Positions 1-8,093 of a DNA stretch of 51,887 nucleotides are shown here, piece by piece. A program made the translations under genes and the position numbers. This stretch comes from Deltaproteobacteria bacterium (GTDB taxonomy: Bacteria; Desulfobacterota; GWC2-55-46), in the NCBI GenBank assembly GCA_016213015.1, contig JACRCE010000038.1:1-51887 (forward strand), given 5' to 3'. The notes under the pieces are model-generated. The model was not told the DNA's origin. It searched no databases and was given only the letters and a program-made list of their open reading frames with translations. The first letter of the stretch is position 1, and each line of letters opens with the position of its first letter.

Positions 1-186
1 AATCATTTATCGGGAACTAATCCTTGCTCCATGGCGGATTATTTACAAAATAACCGACAAGACCGTTTACGTGCTTGCCGTCCTTGATTCCCGCCGCAAT
101 CTTGAAGACATACTTCTCGACAGATTCGTTGATTAAGGTTATCTGCGGTGGCAGGGGTTTCCTCCTGCCACACCTGATGCCGTATG

Positions 187-588
187 TTATTCGTGTTTGC
201 CCTCTGATGCGTGTTTGCGGAAGAACGCCGCAACCGTTACCTTGGCAATTTTCCCCTCGGCCACGGAGCGAACCATCCTCACGAAGGAGACATCGCCGGC
301 ATGAAGCTCTATCCCATTGAGCATCAGAAAGACCGCCGCCGTTGCCGCTCCGGTCCGTTTATTCCCGTCAATGAACGGATGGTTTCGTATGATATAAAAG
401 AGATACGCGGCCGCCATCTCGTAGATATCCGCATGGAGGTAATCATTGCCGAAACCGGCCTCGCTCATCGCCACGGCGGACTGCAACAGCTTGATGTCGC
501 GGATATTGGGGGATCCTCCATATCTTTTTATCTGGTCGCAATGGATTTCGACGATCTCATCGAGTCCGAGGAAAAGCAACTCTTTCAA
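187..588 (-). CDS. doc: Doc/Fic-family toxin (death-on-curing type)
   Basis: A 133-aa protein with the Fic/Doc active-site motif HPFIDGNKRTG at residues 70-80 (H70 the presumed catalytic His, N-K-R following), of typical Doc length. Doc proteins phosphorylate EF-Tu and arrest translation when the antitoxin is lost; that activity is family knowledge, not shown here. The start is TTG: its bases overlap the TGA stop of the upstream AbrB gene (TTGA junction), so translation is probably coupled and toxin output kept below antitoxin. The active-site motif looks intact, so the toxin may be functional. The 186 bases downstream to the window edge hold no gene I can support. Confidence 0.9.
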   Translation of the reverse strand: MKELLFLGLDEIVEIHCDQIKRYGGSPNIRDIKLLQSAVAMSEAGFGNDYLHADIYEMAAAYLFYIIRNHPFIDGNKRTGAATAAVFLMLNGIELHAGDVSFVRMVRSVAEGKIAKVTVAAFFRKHASEGKHE

Positions 589-812
589 CTTGCAAGCCTC
601 TTAAGCGCGCGCCCGTATTTTTTGTTGACTTTTTCAAGCGCCGCCTCGAACCGGCGACTTCTCTTCTCATCCCTTACCGGCGAGATCAGCAGTATCTTGC
701 CGTCCGTTGAAATGTCCAGAGGGGTCTTGTCGTCGATATCGAGAAGGTCAAGTACGCCTTTTTCTATCACGAGAGCCATGCTGTTGCCGTGCCTGGTCAA
801 TTTTTTTATCAT
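585..812 (-). CDS. AbrB/MazE-type antitoxin
   Basis: A 75-aa swapped-hairpin DNA-binding protein: the N-terminus (MIKKLTRHGNSMALVI) is the classic AbrB/MazE strand, followed by a DGKILLISP strand and a basic C-terminal tail that probably wraps the toxin. I chose the ATG at 812 rather than a longer in-frame start at 848 because a strong Shine-Dalgarno (AGGAGGG) lies 7 nt upstream. It is the first gene of a two-gene operon with doc and probably represses its own promoter through the palindrome at 837-862. Pairing of Doc with an AbrB-fold rather than a Phd antitoxin is seen in other genomes. Confidence 0.88.
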   Translation of the reverse strand: MIKKLTRHGNSMALVIEKGVLDLLDIDDKTPLDISTDGKILLISPVRDEKRSRRFEAALEKVNKKYGRALKRLAS

Positions 813-836
813 AATCCAGCCCTCCTTTGGGTCTAC

Positions 837-862
837 CATAGTTATCACAATGTATCACTATG
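837..862. promoter_or_regulatory. Putative autoregulatory operator of the toxin-antitoxin operon
   Basis: An imperfect 26-bp palindrome with perfect CATAGT/ACTATG ends covers the -10 box and start site. Palindromes in this position are the usual targets of AbrB/MazE antitoxins; binding here is inferred from position only. Confidence 0.5.
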
Positions 863-877
863 TTGGAGTTTTGTCAA
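849..877 (-). promoter_or_regulatory. Sigma-70-type promoter of the abrB-doc operon
   Basis: Read on the minus strand, TTGACA (872-877) is separated by 17 nt from TACATT (849-854). The predicted start is near 842, about 30 nt before the antitoxin ATG. The perfect -35 box and ideal spacing make this a good candidate. Confidence 0.7.
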
Positions 878-887
878 GGCATCCGTC

Positions 888-934
888 AAAAAAAACAGGG
901 GATGGAGCCCGCTATGAACAGGCTTCATCCCCTG
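888..934 (-). terminator. Rho-independent terminator of the citrate-lyase-like gene
   Basis: On the minus strand a stem CAGGGGATG(A/G)AGCC paired with its complement around a short loop is followed by eight T residues (A-run at 888-895). It lies about 60 nt after the stop codon of the gene ending at 994. Confidence 0.88.
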
Positions 935-993
935 AAATGGCGGTTTTCCTTAACCGAATACCGACCACTGATTACCGATTACTTGTATTGCAC

Positions 994-3705
994 TCAGCCT
1001 ACGAACGCGCACTTCGAGGCCGCTGTCCTCGTGTCCATGTTGCGGCCCCTGTTTATATGGTCGTCAACCTCGGCCGCTGTGCCTATCATCCTGCCGAACA
1101 GGAAGGTCGTAAACGCGGCGCTCTCGACCTCGTTGTCGGTCATCTTGCCTGAGGAACAGGCGTTCCATACGACCTTGAGGAGTATCACGGCGATCACAGC
1201 GTCCACGTTGACGCAGTATACGTTTGAGCTTACCTTGGCCTCATAAAGAGAGCGGACAAGGTTATGGTAGAAGTCGAGGAATATATTGTATATCCCCTTC
1301 TCTGCGAACAGCGCGCTCACGAACCGCTCACGTGGGTCGTAGTTGACCTCCTTGCCCTTGAAGACCGGGTGGGTGACGCACGGCACCTTTAGATATTCGA
1401 TATTCCCGAATGCCTTTTGATCGGCCTTATACTTGGCGTACCCTTTGGCGTAGTCATCCGCTATCTTCTTGAGATTGATACCATGTTTTGCGTCGGCCGG
1501 GTTTTTGAGTCCTGAGTCCTTGAAACGCTCGATGAGAAAGTGGATGGCCTCGTATCCGTTGCCGCCGTGGGCAAAGCCGGTGTGGGTCAGGAAGCCGATG
1601 AAGGCCTTGTTTATCTGCACCCTTGCAGGGTCCTCAGGCCCGTCCGCGCTCACGCCGCCTTTACAGCCCTGCGCCGAGATGGTGCCCGGGCCGTTTGAGA
1701 TGATAAGGCCGATGAGCATGGCGAACTCGAAAAGCTCCTTCTCGTCCGGCCTCCTGCCGATGAGCGCAAGAAAGGCGACTTCCGTAAACGACCAGCCCTT
1801 TACAAGCTCTTCGTTCTTCACGCCGCAAAACGCGCCCTTTTCGTGTTTGTCTGGCGCAGTGGAGCATCCCACAAAGGTGGAAAACACCCTTGAGTACCAC
1901 GGCAGTCCGGCAATCGTTGTCTTTGATATGTTTCTCTTGACGAGCGGCTCCCACGCGATCGTAGCCCAGATGGCGGCGCTGAGAGCGCCTGATGAGGGCT
2001 TCCCTCCCGACGCCTGCCTGACAAACTCCACAAACACGGACTTTTTGCCGAGGCCGTCAACGGCTTTCAACATGTTGACGCAGGCGGTGCACGACGGGGC
2101 GGCGGTAAAGAGCGCCTTGTCCTCGTTTGACAATCCCTTTAATATGGCGGATGAATCGAATTTGCCGGTCGCGTCTACAAGACCTGAATGCTGGAAAAGC
2201 TCGACCAGCCTGTTAATTGCATTGGTTGCGCCTTCAACCGTTTTTTTGCCGACTATCGCTATCGCGGCGGCAAGCGCGGTATTGGGAGAACTCTCGGCCT
2301 GTCGTGCCGCTGAAGATGCGGCAAGAGCCGGCTTATCGAAATGATTCACATATGAGTTGAATACGATATTGGCCAATGCCCTCTCGTACTCGGACGGGTA
2401 TCTCTTGACAAGGGACAGAACAAGGTTTTCCTCAAGGGAACGCTTTGATGCGTCCATGACCGATACGTTGTAAATCCTCGTTATCTGCGTCGCCGGGTCC
2501 ATCATCGACGCGCCTGATGCGTCCTTCATCGCCTGCCTCGGCATTTGCGCGCCGACCTGTTTGTTGATATGCTCTATCTGCTCGTCATACGGGGCAACGG
2601 CCTTTACGGCCTTTGCGTCAAGCTCCTTAGGAAGCTTCAAACCCGCGTCGTTGGCAAACCAGCACTTGAGAGACAAATCCCCCTTCGGCTCGAAGTCCGA
2701 TTTTACTCCGTTAAGCTCCATTACCTTGGTGAGGGCATCAGGGATGTCCGCGATGTTCGTTACTACCGCGCCCTTTTTGGAGAATATGGGGGTAAGAGGC
2801 GTATATATGCCATTGACTCCGAAGTAGTCCATGAACCATTTTTCCTTTGCCAGCGCGTCGTCGCCTGAACCGGCAAGACTTCCAGCGTGTCCGCACGCCT
2901 TTGTAAGACGCGCCTTCCAGCGCCCCACCACGCAGGCCACGGTGGGCTTATTTATCTCAAGACCGTGTTCGTAATACCCGCCCGGCTCCGAGTATATTAT
3001 CGCGGCCTTGGACCGGTCGTCGTTGTCGAGCGCGTGAAAAAACTCCTTAGGCGCATAATGGATATACACGTCCTTTCCGCTCGATACCGAGGTCGTGGTG
3101 CCCCATCCCTTCGTAAGGAGGTAGACCGCGATGGTGGTGGTGAAGTTCCCTGAGTTCGAGAATATGGCCACCGAGCCTTTTACAAGCGACTCTTCCGGTT
3201 TGTTGCCCCCGAGCGCGCCGCCGAGCCTGACCTTGTTCCATGCGTCCGCAAGGCCGAGGCAGTTGCCTCCGAACACGTCGATGCCGTTGGCCTGGCAGAT
3301 GGCGCGTATGATGCGCGCGTCGCCCACCGAGACCTTCTCGGTGAGGACGATGACCTTTTTAAGACCCGGGTTGTGCCTTACCGCCTCGGCCACGCCGTCC
3401 TTAACGCCTGTGGGCGGCAGGTATATGACCGCCGTGTTGAACTTGTGCCCGGCCTTGATGCCCTCCTTTATGGAGTCGTATACCGGTATGTTTCCGATCT
3501 TGGTCTCAAGCGTCTGCCCCGACCTGCCCGGGCCGGTTCCGAAGACCACGTTGCCGCCTGAATAGACGTGGCTTACCGGCGTAACGGTTCTGCTTTCGTT
3601 GCCGAGTATGTTGAGGACGCAAACCCTGTCCTCCTTTGTCGCCAGTTCGGCAAGGGATTTGACCCCGACGTAGTACGGGAATTTTTTAACGCCTTGTTTG
3701 TGCAT
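994..3705 (-). CDS. ATP-citrate lyase-type large subunit (CoA-binding/ligase domain fused to citrate synthase domain)
   Basis: A 903-aa protein in two halves. Residues ~1-340 resemble the succinyl-CoA synthetase alpha / ATP-citrate lyase CoA-ligase module: GGNCLG (146-151), SNSGN (183-187) and the phospho-histidine loop GHAGS (272-276, H273). Residues ~400-903 resemble the citrate synthase/citryl-CoA lyase module: HGGN (713-716), an Asp in VNVDAV (834-839) and a C-terminal GRMIGTAAEVDDHINRG segment as in ACLY tails. The reaction would be ATP + citrate + CoA to acetyl-CoA + oxaloacetate, the key step of the reverse TCA cycle. Its length exceeds the ~610-aa AclA of Chlorobium and resembles the larger unusual ACL proteins reported from some autotrophs. 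The ATP-grasp partner subunit is not next to it. A good ribosome site (AAGGAG, 7 nt before ATG) and a terminator suggest it is the last gene of its transcript. Oxidative or alternative citryl-CoA roles cannot be excluded. Confidence 0.82.
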   Translation of the reverse strand: MHKQGVKKFPYYVGVKSLAELATKEDRVCVLNILGNESRTVTPVSHVYSGGNVVFGTGPGRSGQTLETKIGNIPVYDSIKEGIKAGHKFNTAVIYLPPTGVKDGVAEAVRHNPGLKKVIVLTEKVSVGDARIIRAICQANGIDVFGGNCLGLADAWNKVRLGGALGGNKPEESLVKGSVAIFSNSGNFTTTIAVYLLTKGWGTTTSVSSGKDVYIHYAPKEFFHALDNDDRSKAAIIYSEPGGYYEHGLEINKPTVACVVGRWKARLTKACGHAGSLAGSGDDALAKEKWFMDYFGVNGIYTPLTPIFSKKGAVVTNIADIPDALTKVMELNGVKSDFEPKGDLSLKCWFANDAGLKLPKELDAKAVKAVAPYDEQIEHINKQVGAQMPRQAMKDASGASMMDPATQITRIYNVSVMDASKRSLEENLVLSLVKRYPSEYERALANIVFNSYVNHFDKPALAASSAARQAESSPNTALAAAIAIVGKKTVEGATNAINRLVELFQHSGLVDATGKFDSSAILKGLSNEDKALFTAAPSCTACVNMLKAVDGLGKKSVFVEFVRQASGGKPSSGALSAAIWATIAWEPLVKRNISKTTIAGLPWYSRVFSTFVGCSTAPDKHEKGAFCGVKNEELVKGWSFTEVAFLALIGRRPDEKELFEFAMLIGLIISNGPGTISAQGCKGGVSADGPEDPARVQINKAFIGFLTHTGFAHGGNGYEAIHFLIERFKDSGLKNPADAKHGINLKKIADDYAKGYAKYKADQKAFGNIEYLKVPCVTHPVFKGKEVNYDPRERFVSALFAEKGIYNIFLDFYHNLVRSLYEAKVSSNVYCVNVDAVIAVILLKVVWNACSSGKMTDNEVESAAFTTFLFGRMIGTAAEVDDHINRGRNMDTRTAASKCAFVG

Positions 3706-3748
3706 GATAAATCTCCTTGGCAGAAAACGTTGTCGAAACCTGATACGA

Positions 3749-4072
3749 TTATGCCGCTTTGATCTCCAACCCGGTTCTTCTTATTTCGTAAATCAAAGGA
3801 ATCCATGTGTCGTTTTCGTATGACTTCACCGACAAAGGTACCGGCTCAAGGCGCGTGTCAACCTCGGCGGCAATCTCGAAAAGCTTGACGCCTTCCCGAA
3901 ATCCGTCTTTGCCGAAATCGGGAGACACGACCGCCACATCTATGTCGCTGTATCTACGCGCAACGCCGGAAAGTCTTGACCCGTAAAGAATTATCTTTGA
4001 TATTCTGATCTTCCGTTGCCTTAGTTTCTTGGCAAAACCCTTGACAACCTCTACAATTTCCTTTTCAACCAT
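3749..4072 (-). CDS. MNT-domain nucleotidyltransferase (antitoxin-type, MntA-like)
   Basis: A 107-aa minimal nucleotidyltransferase. The motif GSRLSGVARRYSDIDVAVV gives the GS-x(n)-D-x-D signature of the polymerase-beta superfamily, with both metal-binding Asp present. I took the ATG at 4072 (a GAGG ribosome site 7 nt upstream) rather than the longer frame from 4168, which would overlap the HEPN gene by 83 nt. It follows the HEPN gene by 13 nt, the usual HepT-MntA order. In characterised pairs the MNT protein inactivates HepT by adding AMP to a Tyr; here that is inference. The gene ends 43 nt before the citrate-lyase-like gene, so read-through into that gene is possible. Confidence 0.85.
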   Translation of the reverse strand: MVEKEIVEVVKGFAKKLRQRKIRISKIILYGSRLSGVARRYSDIDVAVVSPDFGKDGFREGVKLFEIAAEVDTRLEPVPLSVKSYENDTWIPLIYEIRRTGLEIKAA

Positions 4073-4085
4073 GCAAAAACCTCGC

Positions 4086-4463
4086 TTATTTCCAATACCT
4101 TTTACCGACATACTCTTTAGTGCATCTCTTGTAAAACTTATTTCGTTCGTCCGGGTATCTGGCCTCACGATGAAACTCCATAAATCCAGACAGACTTTTC
4201 AATACCTTTTTGGGTATTGCGATACCCGACTTCTCGGCAAGCAACAATAAGGAATGTGAATACGGCGCATGTTCAAGCGTGTTTCTAAGCACCAAAGCCT
4301 TAAGAAGTTTTTCCACCGCAAGATGCCCCATGAATAATGCGTAGGGGAACTTCCCTTTTTCGTATAGAGCCTCTACGACGCTCAGATCATATTCCGCGCC
4401 GTCAAGCCAATACCGTACGGTCTTTTCAACGTCAAAGGGTATGCTCTTTTTTCGTTCACTCAT
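4086..4463 (-). CDS. HEPN-domain protein (HepT-like toxin partner)
   Basis: A 125-aa all-alpha HEPN (PF05168-type) protein. It has the typical N-terminal helix pattern (YWLDGAEYDLSVVEALYEKG), the central AVEKLLKALV helix and a C-terminal EFHREARYPDER segment. HEPN partners of MNT proteins are often RNases, but this sequence carries the ARYPD-type motif rather than a clear RX4-6H catalytic motif, so RNase activity is uncertain. It is the first gene of a two-gene HEPN-MNT operon. No strong Shine-Dalgarno precedes the ATG, and the promoter would have to lie within or beyond the 140-bp repeat that starts 14 bp upstream. Confidence 0.83.
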   Translation of the reverse strand: MSERKKSIPFDVEKTVRYWLDGAEYDLSVVEALYEKGKFPYALFMGHLAVEKLLKALVLRNTLEHAPYSHSLLLLAEKSGIAIPKKVLKSLSGFMEFHREARYPDERNKFYKRCTKEYVGKRYWK

Positions 4464-4476
4464 GGATTGCCGCTAA

Positions 4477-4617
4477 GGAAGCTCTGATTAATTCCCTTTT
4501 CTGTCATTGCGAGCCGCGCTTTTGCGGCGAAGCAATCTCTAAGTTGTTGATTTCCTTGAAGACGAGATTGCTTCGCGTTGCTCGCAATGACGTGTTAGTG
4601 AATTAATCAGAGCTTCC
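4477..4617. repeat. Dispersed ~140-bp palindromic repeat, copy 1
   Basis: Ends are GGAAGCTCTGATTAATT and its inverted copy AATTAATCAGAGCTTCC. The arms GTCATTGCGAGC...GAAGCAATCTC and GAGATTGCTTCGC...GCTCGCAATGAC are complementary, with a small CCGCGC/GCGGCG hairpin in the left arm and a central AAGTTGTTGATTTCCTTG spacer. There is no ORF, so it is a MITE- or REP-like non-coding element. The last 135 bp match the window's final 135 bp perfectly in inverse orientation. Confidence 0.95.
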
Positions 4618-4673
4618 AAAGATGGTATGATAACAGTAATAACAAGCTACCCGCTAAAGAAGGGAAGGAGAAA

Positions 4674-4898
4674 ATGAAAGTACATTACGATAATGAAGTT
4701 GACGCCGTATATATTAAATTGGGGAGTCAAAAACCAGAAGGGGTAATTGAGATTTCCGATGGGGTTAATTTGGATACGACATCTGATGACAAAATAGTCG
4801 GCATCGAAATACTCAACGCTTCCAAGAAGATGAACATTAGGACTATTCTTTCTTATGAGCTTGACCTCGACGGAAAATTGATTCGAAAGAGCGCTTGA
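4674..4898 (+). CDS. DUF2283 family protein
   Basis: A 74-aa protein matching the DUF2283 pattern: N-terminal MKVHYDNEVDAVYIKL, then a short beta-rich body with a GVNLD turn and a KIVGIEILNAS segment. The family is small, widespread and of unknown function, often found near toxin-antitoxin or DUF4258 genes. A strong ribosome site (AAGGAG) sits 4 nt before the ATG and a rho-independent terminator follows 28 nt after the stop, so it is probably monocistronic. No DUF4258 partner is present. Confidence 0.88.
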   Translation: MKVHYDNEVDAVYIKLGSQKPEGVIEISDGVNLDTTSDDKIVGIEILNASKKMNIRTILSYELDLDGKLIRKSA

Positions 4899-4926
4899 TA
4901 AATCAGTTGAGCGGACTGCGCCCTAA

Positions 4927-4955
4927 ACCCTTCGCAATGATGCGAAGGGTTTTTT
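4927..4955 (+). terminator. Rho-independent terminator after DUF2283 gene
   Basis: A perfect 10-bp stem ACCCTTCGCA / TGCGAAGGGT with a 4-nt loop (ATGA) is followed by six T. Confidence 0.93.
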
Positions 4956-4974
4956 GCTGAAACCAGCCCTTGCC

Positions 4975-6243
4975 ATGAACTATTCACCGGTCATCATACT
5001 ATTCGTTGTTATGCTCCTTATCGCCGTCAGGCGGGTAGGGAACGTAAGGCTCGGCATCTGGCTGGTGATGCTGATCGGCGCGCTTGCCGTCGTGGTGACC
5101 AACGGCATAAGCGTTCAAAAGGCGCTTGGCGCGATAAATCTTGAGGTGCTCATATTTCTTTTCGGCATGTTCATCGTCGGCGAGTCGCTCGTGCACAGCG
5201 GGTATCTTTACAAGGCGTCATTCAACATATTCAAAAGGGTAAGGGGCGTTGACGGCCTTGTCCTTCACATGCTTTTCGTGCTCGGCGCGGCCTCAGCCGT
5301 ATTGATGAACGACACAGTGGCGATTATCGGCACCCCGCTTGCGCTTTATTTTGCCGAAAGGCACGGCGTATCGTCGCGGCTGTTGCTCCTTACCGTCTGT
5401 TTCGCCATAACCACGGGCTCCGTGTTAAGCCCTATCGGCAACCCGCAGAATCTGCTCATAGCAACGCATGAGGGGTTTGGCGGGACAGAGCCGTTCGGTC
5501 TGTTCCTGAAATATCTTGCCCTGCCGACAATCGTGAACATGTTCATCGCCTTCTTTGCGCTTAAACTCTTTTTCAGGAGGGATTTTCACGGCGCACCGCT
5601 TACCGCGCCGGAGGAGTTGACGATCAACAAGGGACTGGCTGCGTTGTCAAAGGCTTCGATGATCATCGTTGTCCTGCTTATTCTTATAAAGGCCATTCTC
5701 CCGTTTGCCGCCCCTGGTCTCGACTTCAGCCTCGTTTACATAGCTATCGGCGGCGCGGCCCCGCTGTTGTTTTTCAGCGAGCATAGGTTGACGCTTTTGA
5801 AATCAATAGACTGGCGCACGCTCATATTCTTTGCCGCGCTTTTCGTACTGATGCAAAGCGTGTGGGACTCAGGCGTAATGCAGGAGGTCATGGCCCGCTT
5901 GTCCGTTGACACAGGCGGAGGAACAGGTTCGACGTTTTTCATTCTGGCCATGAGCGTTATCGGCTCTCAGATATTATCAAACGTGCCGTTTGTCGCGCTC
6001 TATCTCCCTGCCGCATCAGGCGCGGACGCGGCAGGCTATGCCGCGCTTGCGGCGGGCAGCACAATTGCCGGAAACCTTTTCATCCTCGGGGCCGCAAGCA
6101 ACGTCATAGTCGTGCAACGCGCCGAGCAAAGGGGCGCGTCATTGGGCTTTCTTGATTTTGCGAAGGTCGGGGTTCCGTTGACAGCGGCGCAGCTTCTCGT
6201 GCACTGGGGTTATTTCGCGCTTGTCAATCGGCTTTGGGGTTGA
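4975..6243 (+). CDS. Ion transporter superfamily permease (ArsB/NhaD/SLC13-like)
   Basis: A 422-aa polytopic inner-membrane protein with about 11-12 hydrophobic segments. Two inverted family motifs are visible: MNDTVAIIGTPLAL with SPIGNPQNLLIA in the first half, and ILSNVPFVALYLP with GNLFILGAASNVIVV in the second. These are the substrate-site hairpins of the IT superfamily (ArsB, NhaD, citrate/anion permeases). The substrate could be Na+/H+, arsenite or a di-/tricarboxylate and cannot be fixed from sequence. I chose ATG 4975; an in-frame TTG at 4954 lies inside the upstream terminator. Its 3' end overlaps the convergent RlmI-like gene by 20 bp. Confidence 0.85.
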   Translation: MNYSPVIILFVVMLLIAVRRVGNVRLGIWLVMLIGALAVVVTNGISVQKALGAINLEVLIFLFGMFIVGESLVHSGYLYKASFNIFKRVRGVDGLVLHMLFVLGAASAVLMNDTVAIIGTPLALYFAERHGVSSRLLLLTVCFAITTGSVLSPIGNPQNLLIATHEGFGGTEPFGLFLKYLALPTIVNMFIAFFALKLFFRRDFHGAPLTAPEELTINKGLAALSKASMIIVVLLILIKAILPFAAPGLDFSLVYIAIGGAAPLLFFSEHRLTLLKSIDWRTLIFFAALFVLMQSVWDSGVMQEVMARLSVDTGGGTGSTFFILAMSVIGSQILSNVPFVALYLPAASGADAAGYAALAAGSTIAGNLFILGAASNVIVVQRAEQRGASLGFLDFAKVGVPLTAAQLLVHWGYFALVNRLWG

Positions 6244-7414
6244 CCTCGAGGATTACGCACTTTAAGTATTCCGTCTCAGGCGTGGAAAGAGAGATTGGAT
6301 GGTCTTTTGCTTGGCCCCTGACTTCGATGACGCGCACACTCATCTTTGCGTCTCCGGCGGCGGCGCGCAATATCTCCATAAAGGCGGCCCTGTCAACGTG
6401 ATATGAGCATGACGACGTGGCAAGGAGGCCGCCCGGCTCAAGAAGCCGCATGGCCCCGGCGTTCAGTTCGCGATAGCCCCGCGTCGCCTCGGCTATCTTT
6501 GTCTTGCTCTTGACAAGGGCGGGCGGGTCAAGGACAACGGATGAGTAACGGCGCGAAGAGCCGCCTGACTTGAGAAACCCGAATATGTCCGCTCTTATAA
6601 ATTCGCACCTTGAGTCCAGCCCGTTCAAAGAGGCATTATGTCGTGCCTGAGCGATTGCCTGTTCGGAAGAGTCAATGCCTGTAACGTCCAATCCCGCCTT
6701 GGCAAGCTGTAAGCTCCATGCGCCTGTGTAGCAGAACAGGTCAAGGGCGTCGCCTTTCCGATTGCTTGCGATAGCGGCAAAGACCGTCCTGTTTTCACGC
6801 TGATCAAGGAAGAACCCGGTCTTCTGGCCGCTCATGGGGTCTATCTCTATTGTTACCCCGTTTTCCGTCATGCGTGGCAGTGGAGTAAGCGCGCCCTTTA
6901 TAACCCGCTTCTCAAGGGCAAGCCCTTCAAGCGTCCTCGCGGCGCTATCGTTTTTAAGGACTATCGCGGCCGGCGCGAATACGGCCTCAAGCGCCTTTAT
7001 GACGACATCGGCAAGGCTCTCCATGCCGAGCGTCAGAAGTTGCACACAAAGGCATGAGCCGAATTTATCAACGATAAGACCCGGCAAAAGGTCGGCCTCG
7101 CTGAATATCGCCCTGAAGGCCGCCTCATGGCCGATGTCAATGCCGATGCGCCTTCTGTAGTCGAGCGCGGCCCGAATCCTGTTCTCAAAAAAGGCTTGAT
7201 TAATCTCCTCCTTGTTGCGCGTAAGCACGCGGATGGAGATGAGGGAGGCCGGATTCACGTACCCGATGGCAAGGAACGCGCCCTTCTTATCCCTGAGTTC
7301 AAGAAGCGCCCCGGGGGTAAAACGCCTTGGGCTGCCGTCAAGCTCATTTGAAAAGACCCACGGATGTCCTGATAAAAGACGTTTGGGGCGTGCTATGATC
7401 GCTGTTTCGTACAT
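6224..7414 (-). CDS. rlmI: Class I rRNA methyltransferase, RlmI-like (23S rRNA m5C1962 type)
   Basis: A 396-aa protein with an N-terminal PUA-like domain (ARPKRLLSGHPWVFSNEL, residues ~8-75), a linker ending KTGFFLDQRENR, then a SAM-binding Rossmann fold with motif I DALDLFCYTGAWSL, an acidic VTGIDSS, VVLDPPALVKSK and a catalytic-site SSCSYH loop. RlmI makes m5C in helix 70 of 23S rRNA; the family also includes close paralogues of unproven target. The gene is convergent with the permease, the two ORFs overlapping by 20 bp at their 3' ends. The lipoprotein-gene terminator lies only 15 bp upstream of its ATG, so its own promoter would have to overlap that hairpin, or it depends on read-through. 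Confidence 0.85.
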   Translation of the reverse strand: MYETAIIARPKRLLSGHPWVFSNELDGSPRRFTPGALLELRDKKGAFLAIGYVNPASLISIRVLTRNKEEINQAFFENRIRAALDYRRRIGIDIGHEAAFRAIFSEADLLPGLIVDKFGSCLCVQLLTLGMESLADVVIKALEAVFAPAAIVLKNDSAARTLEGLALEKRVIKGALTPLPRMTENGVTIEIDPMSGQKTGFFLDQRENRTVFAAIASNRKGDALDLFCYTGAWSLQLAKAGLDVTGIDSSEQAIAQARHNASLNGLDSRCEFIRADIFGFLKSGGSSRRYSSVVLDPPALVKSKTKIAEATRGYRELNAGAMRLLEPGGLLATSSCSYHVDRAAFMEILRAAAGDAKMSVRVIEVRGQAKDHPISLSTPETEYLKCVILEVNPKAD

Positions 7415-7428
7415 TCAGTTTCTCCACG

Positions 7429-7466
7429 AAAAAACAGGGCGCGTCTATTGTGCGTTTGACGCGCCC
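7429..7466 (-). terminator. Rho-independent terminator after the lipoprotein gene
   Basis: On the minus strand a perfect 9-bp stem (GGGCGCGTC/GACGCGCCC at 7437-7445 and 7458-7466) is followed after CTG by six T. Confidence 0.88.
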
Positions 7467-7488
7467 CCATTCCCATGACCGACGCATC

Positions 7489-8058
7489 TTACATGCCTTT
7501 TAATATGTTGTTCACGAACACCTTATTCCACTTCTCCGTCCCTGCATAGACAAGCTCCTTTGAGGAGCCTCCCCATGCCTGTCCGCCCATGCCTGTCATG
7601 GCGTCCTGCGCGTCCATCTTGGCTATGAGTTGAGAGGAGCCTTTTTCATAAGCGTTGTATTTGATGAATATCCTCGCGGAGCCCGCTCCCATGCCCACGA
7701 TAGCCCGCGCCGCTCTGCTCCCCCAGTTGACCGATACCTTCGCCTTTACCACGAGCGTCTTGCCAGTGGCGTCGGCCTCTGTGGACGTAACCTTTTTGAA
7801 CAGCCCTGACTGCCTGAGCCATGTCTCAAGGCTCTGACTCGCCGCGGCCTTCACCTCGTCAACGCCCTGATTGTTGTTGGTGGAGATTTCTTCAAGCACG
7901 ATAAGCGCCGATTCAAAGGACTTGAAGTCAACGGCGCTTGATCTATAAAACTGCGCCTCTGGGCTGTTGGACACGACGACCTTGTTGCCGCCGCAGGCCG
8001 TAAGAAGGAAGATCATGGCCGCGACAATGGTATATCCGACAAACGTTTTTCTTTTCAT
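7489..8058 (-). CDS. DUF4410-like lipoprotein
   Basis: A 189-aa secreted lipoprotein. Residues 1-22 form a type II signal peptide with lipobox LLTAC (18-22, lipidated Cys22). The mature part contains VDFKSFESALIVLEE, a LETWLRQSGLFKKV segment and a glycine-rich VGMGAGSARIFIKYNAYEKGS core, the pattern of DUF4410. The function of that family is unknown. It starts 35 nt after the metal-transport permease and precedes a terminator, so it is probably the last gene of the znuCB-type operon. A role in metal uptake would be inference from position only. Confidence 0.75.
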   Translation of the reverse strand: MKRKTFVGYTIVAAMIFLLTACGGNKVVVSNSPEAQFYRSSAVDFKSFESALIVLEEISTNNNQGVDEVKAAASQSLETWLRQSGLFKKVTSTEADATGKTLVVKAKVSVNWGSRAARAIVGMGAGSARIFIKYNAYEKGSSQLIAKMDAQDAMTGMGGQAWGGSSKELVYAGTEKWNKVFVNNILKGM

Positions 8059-8093
8059 AACAACCCCCTTTGCTGTTGTGCGCTCAATCGCGC

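Noticed and set aside
1-186. Short open frames in the first 186 bases
   Set aside because: No ribosome site, motif or coupling; I see nothing I can support there.
211-1152. 313-aa open frame on the + strand
   Set aside because: It is antisense to doc, abrB and the 3' end of the citrate-lyase-like gene, has no family motif, and runs through the terminator at 888-934.
1469-2344. 291-aa open frame on the + strand
   Set aside because: Antisense to the citrate-lyase-like gene; its composition mirrors the codon bias of that gene and no domain is visible.
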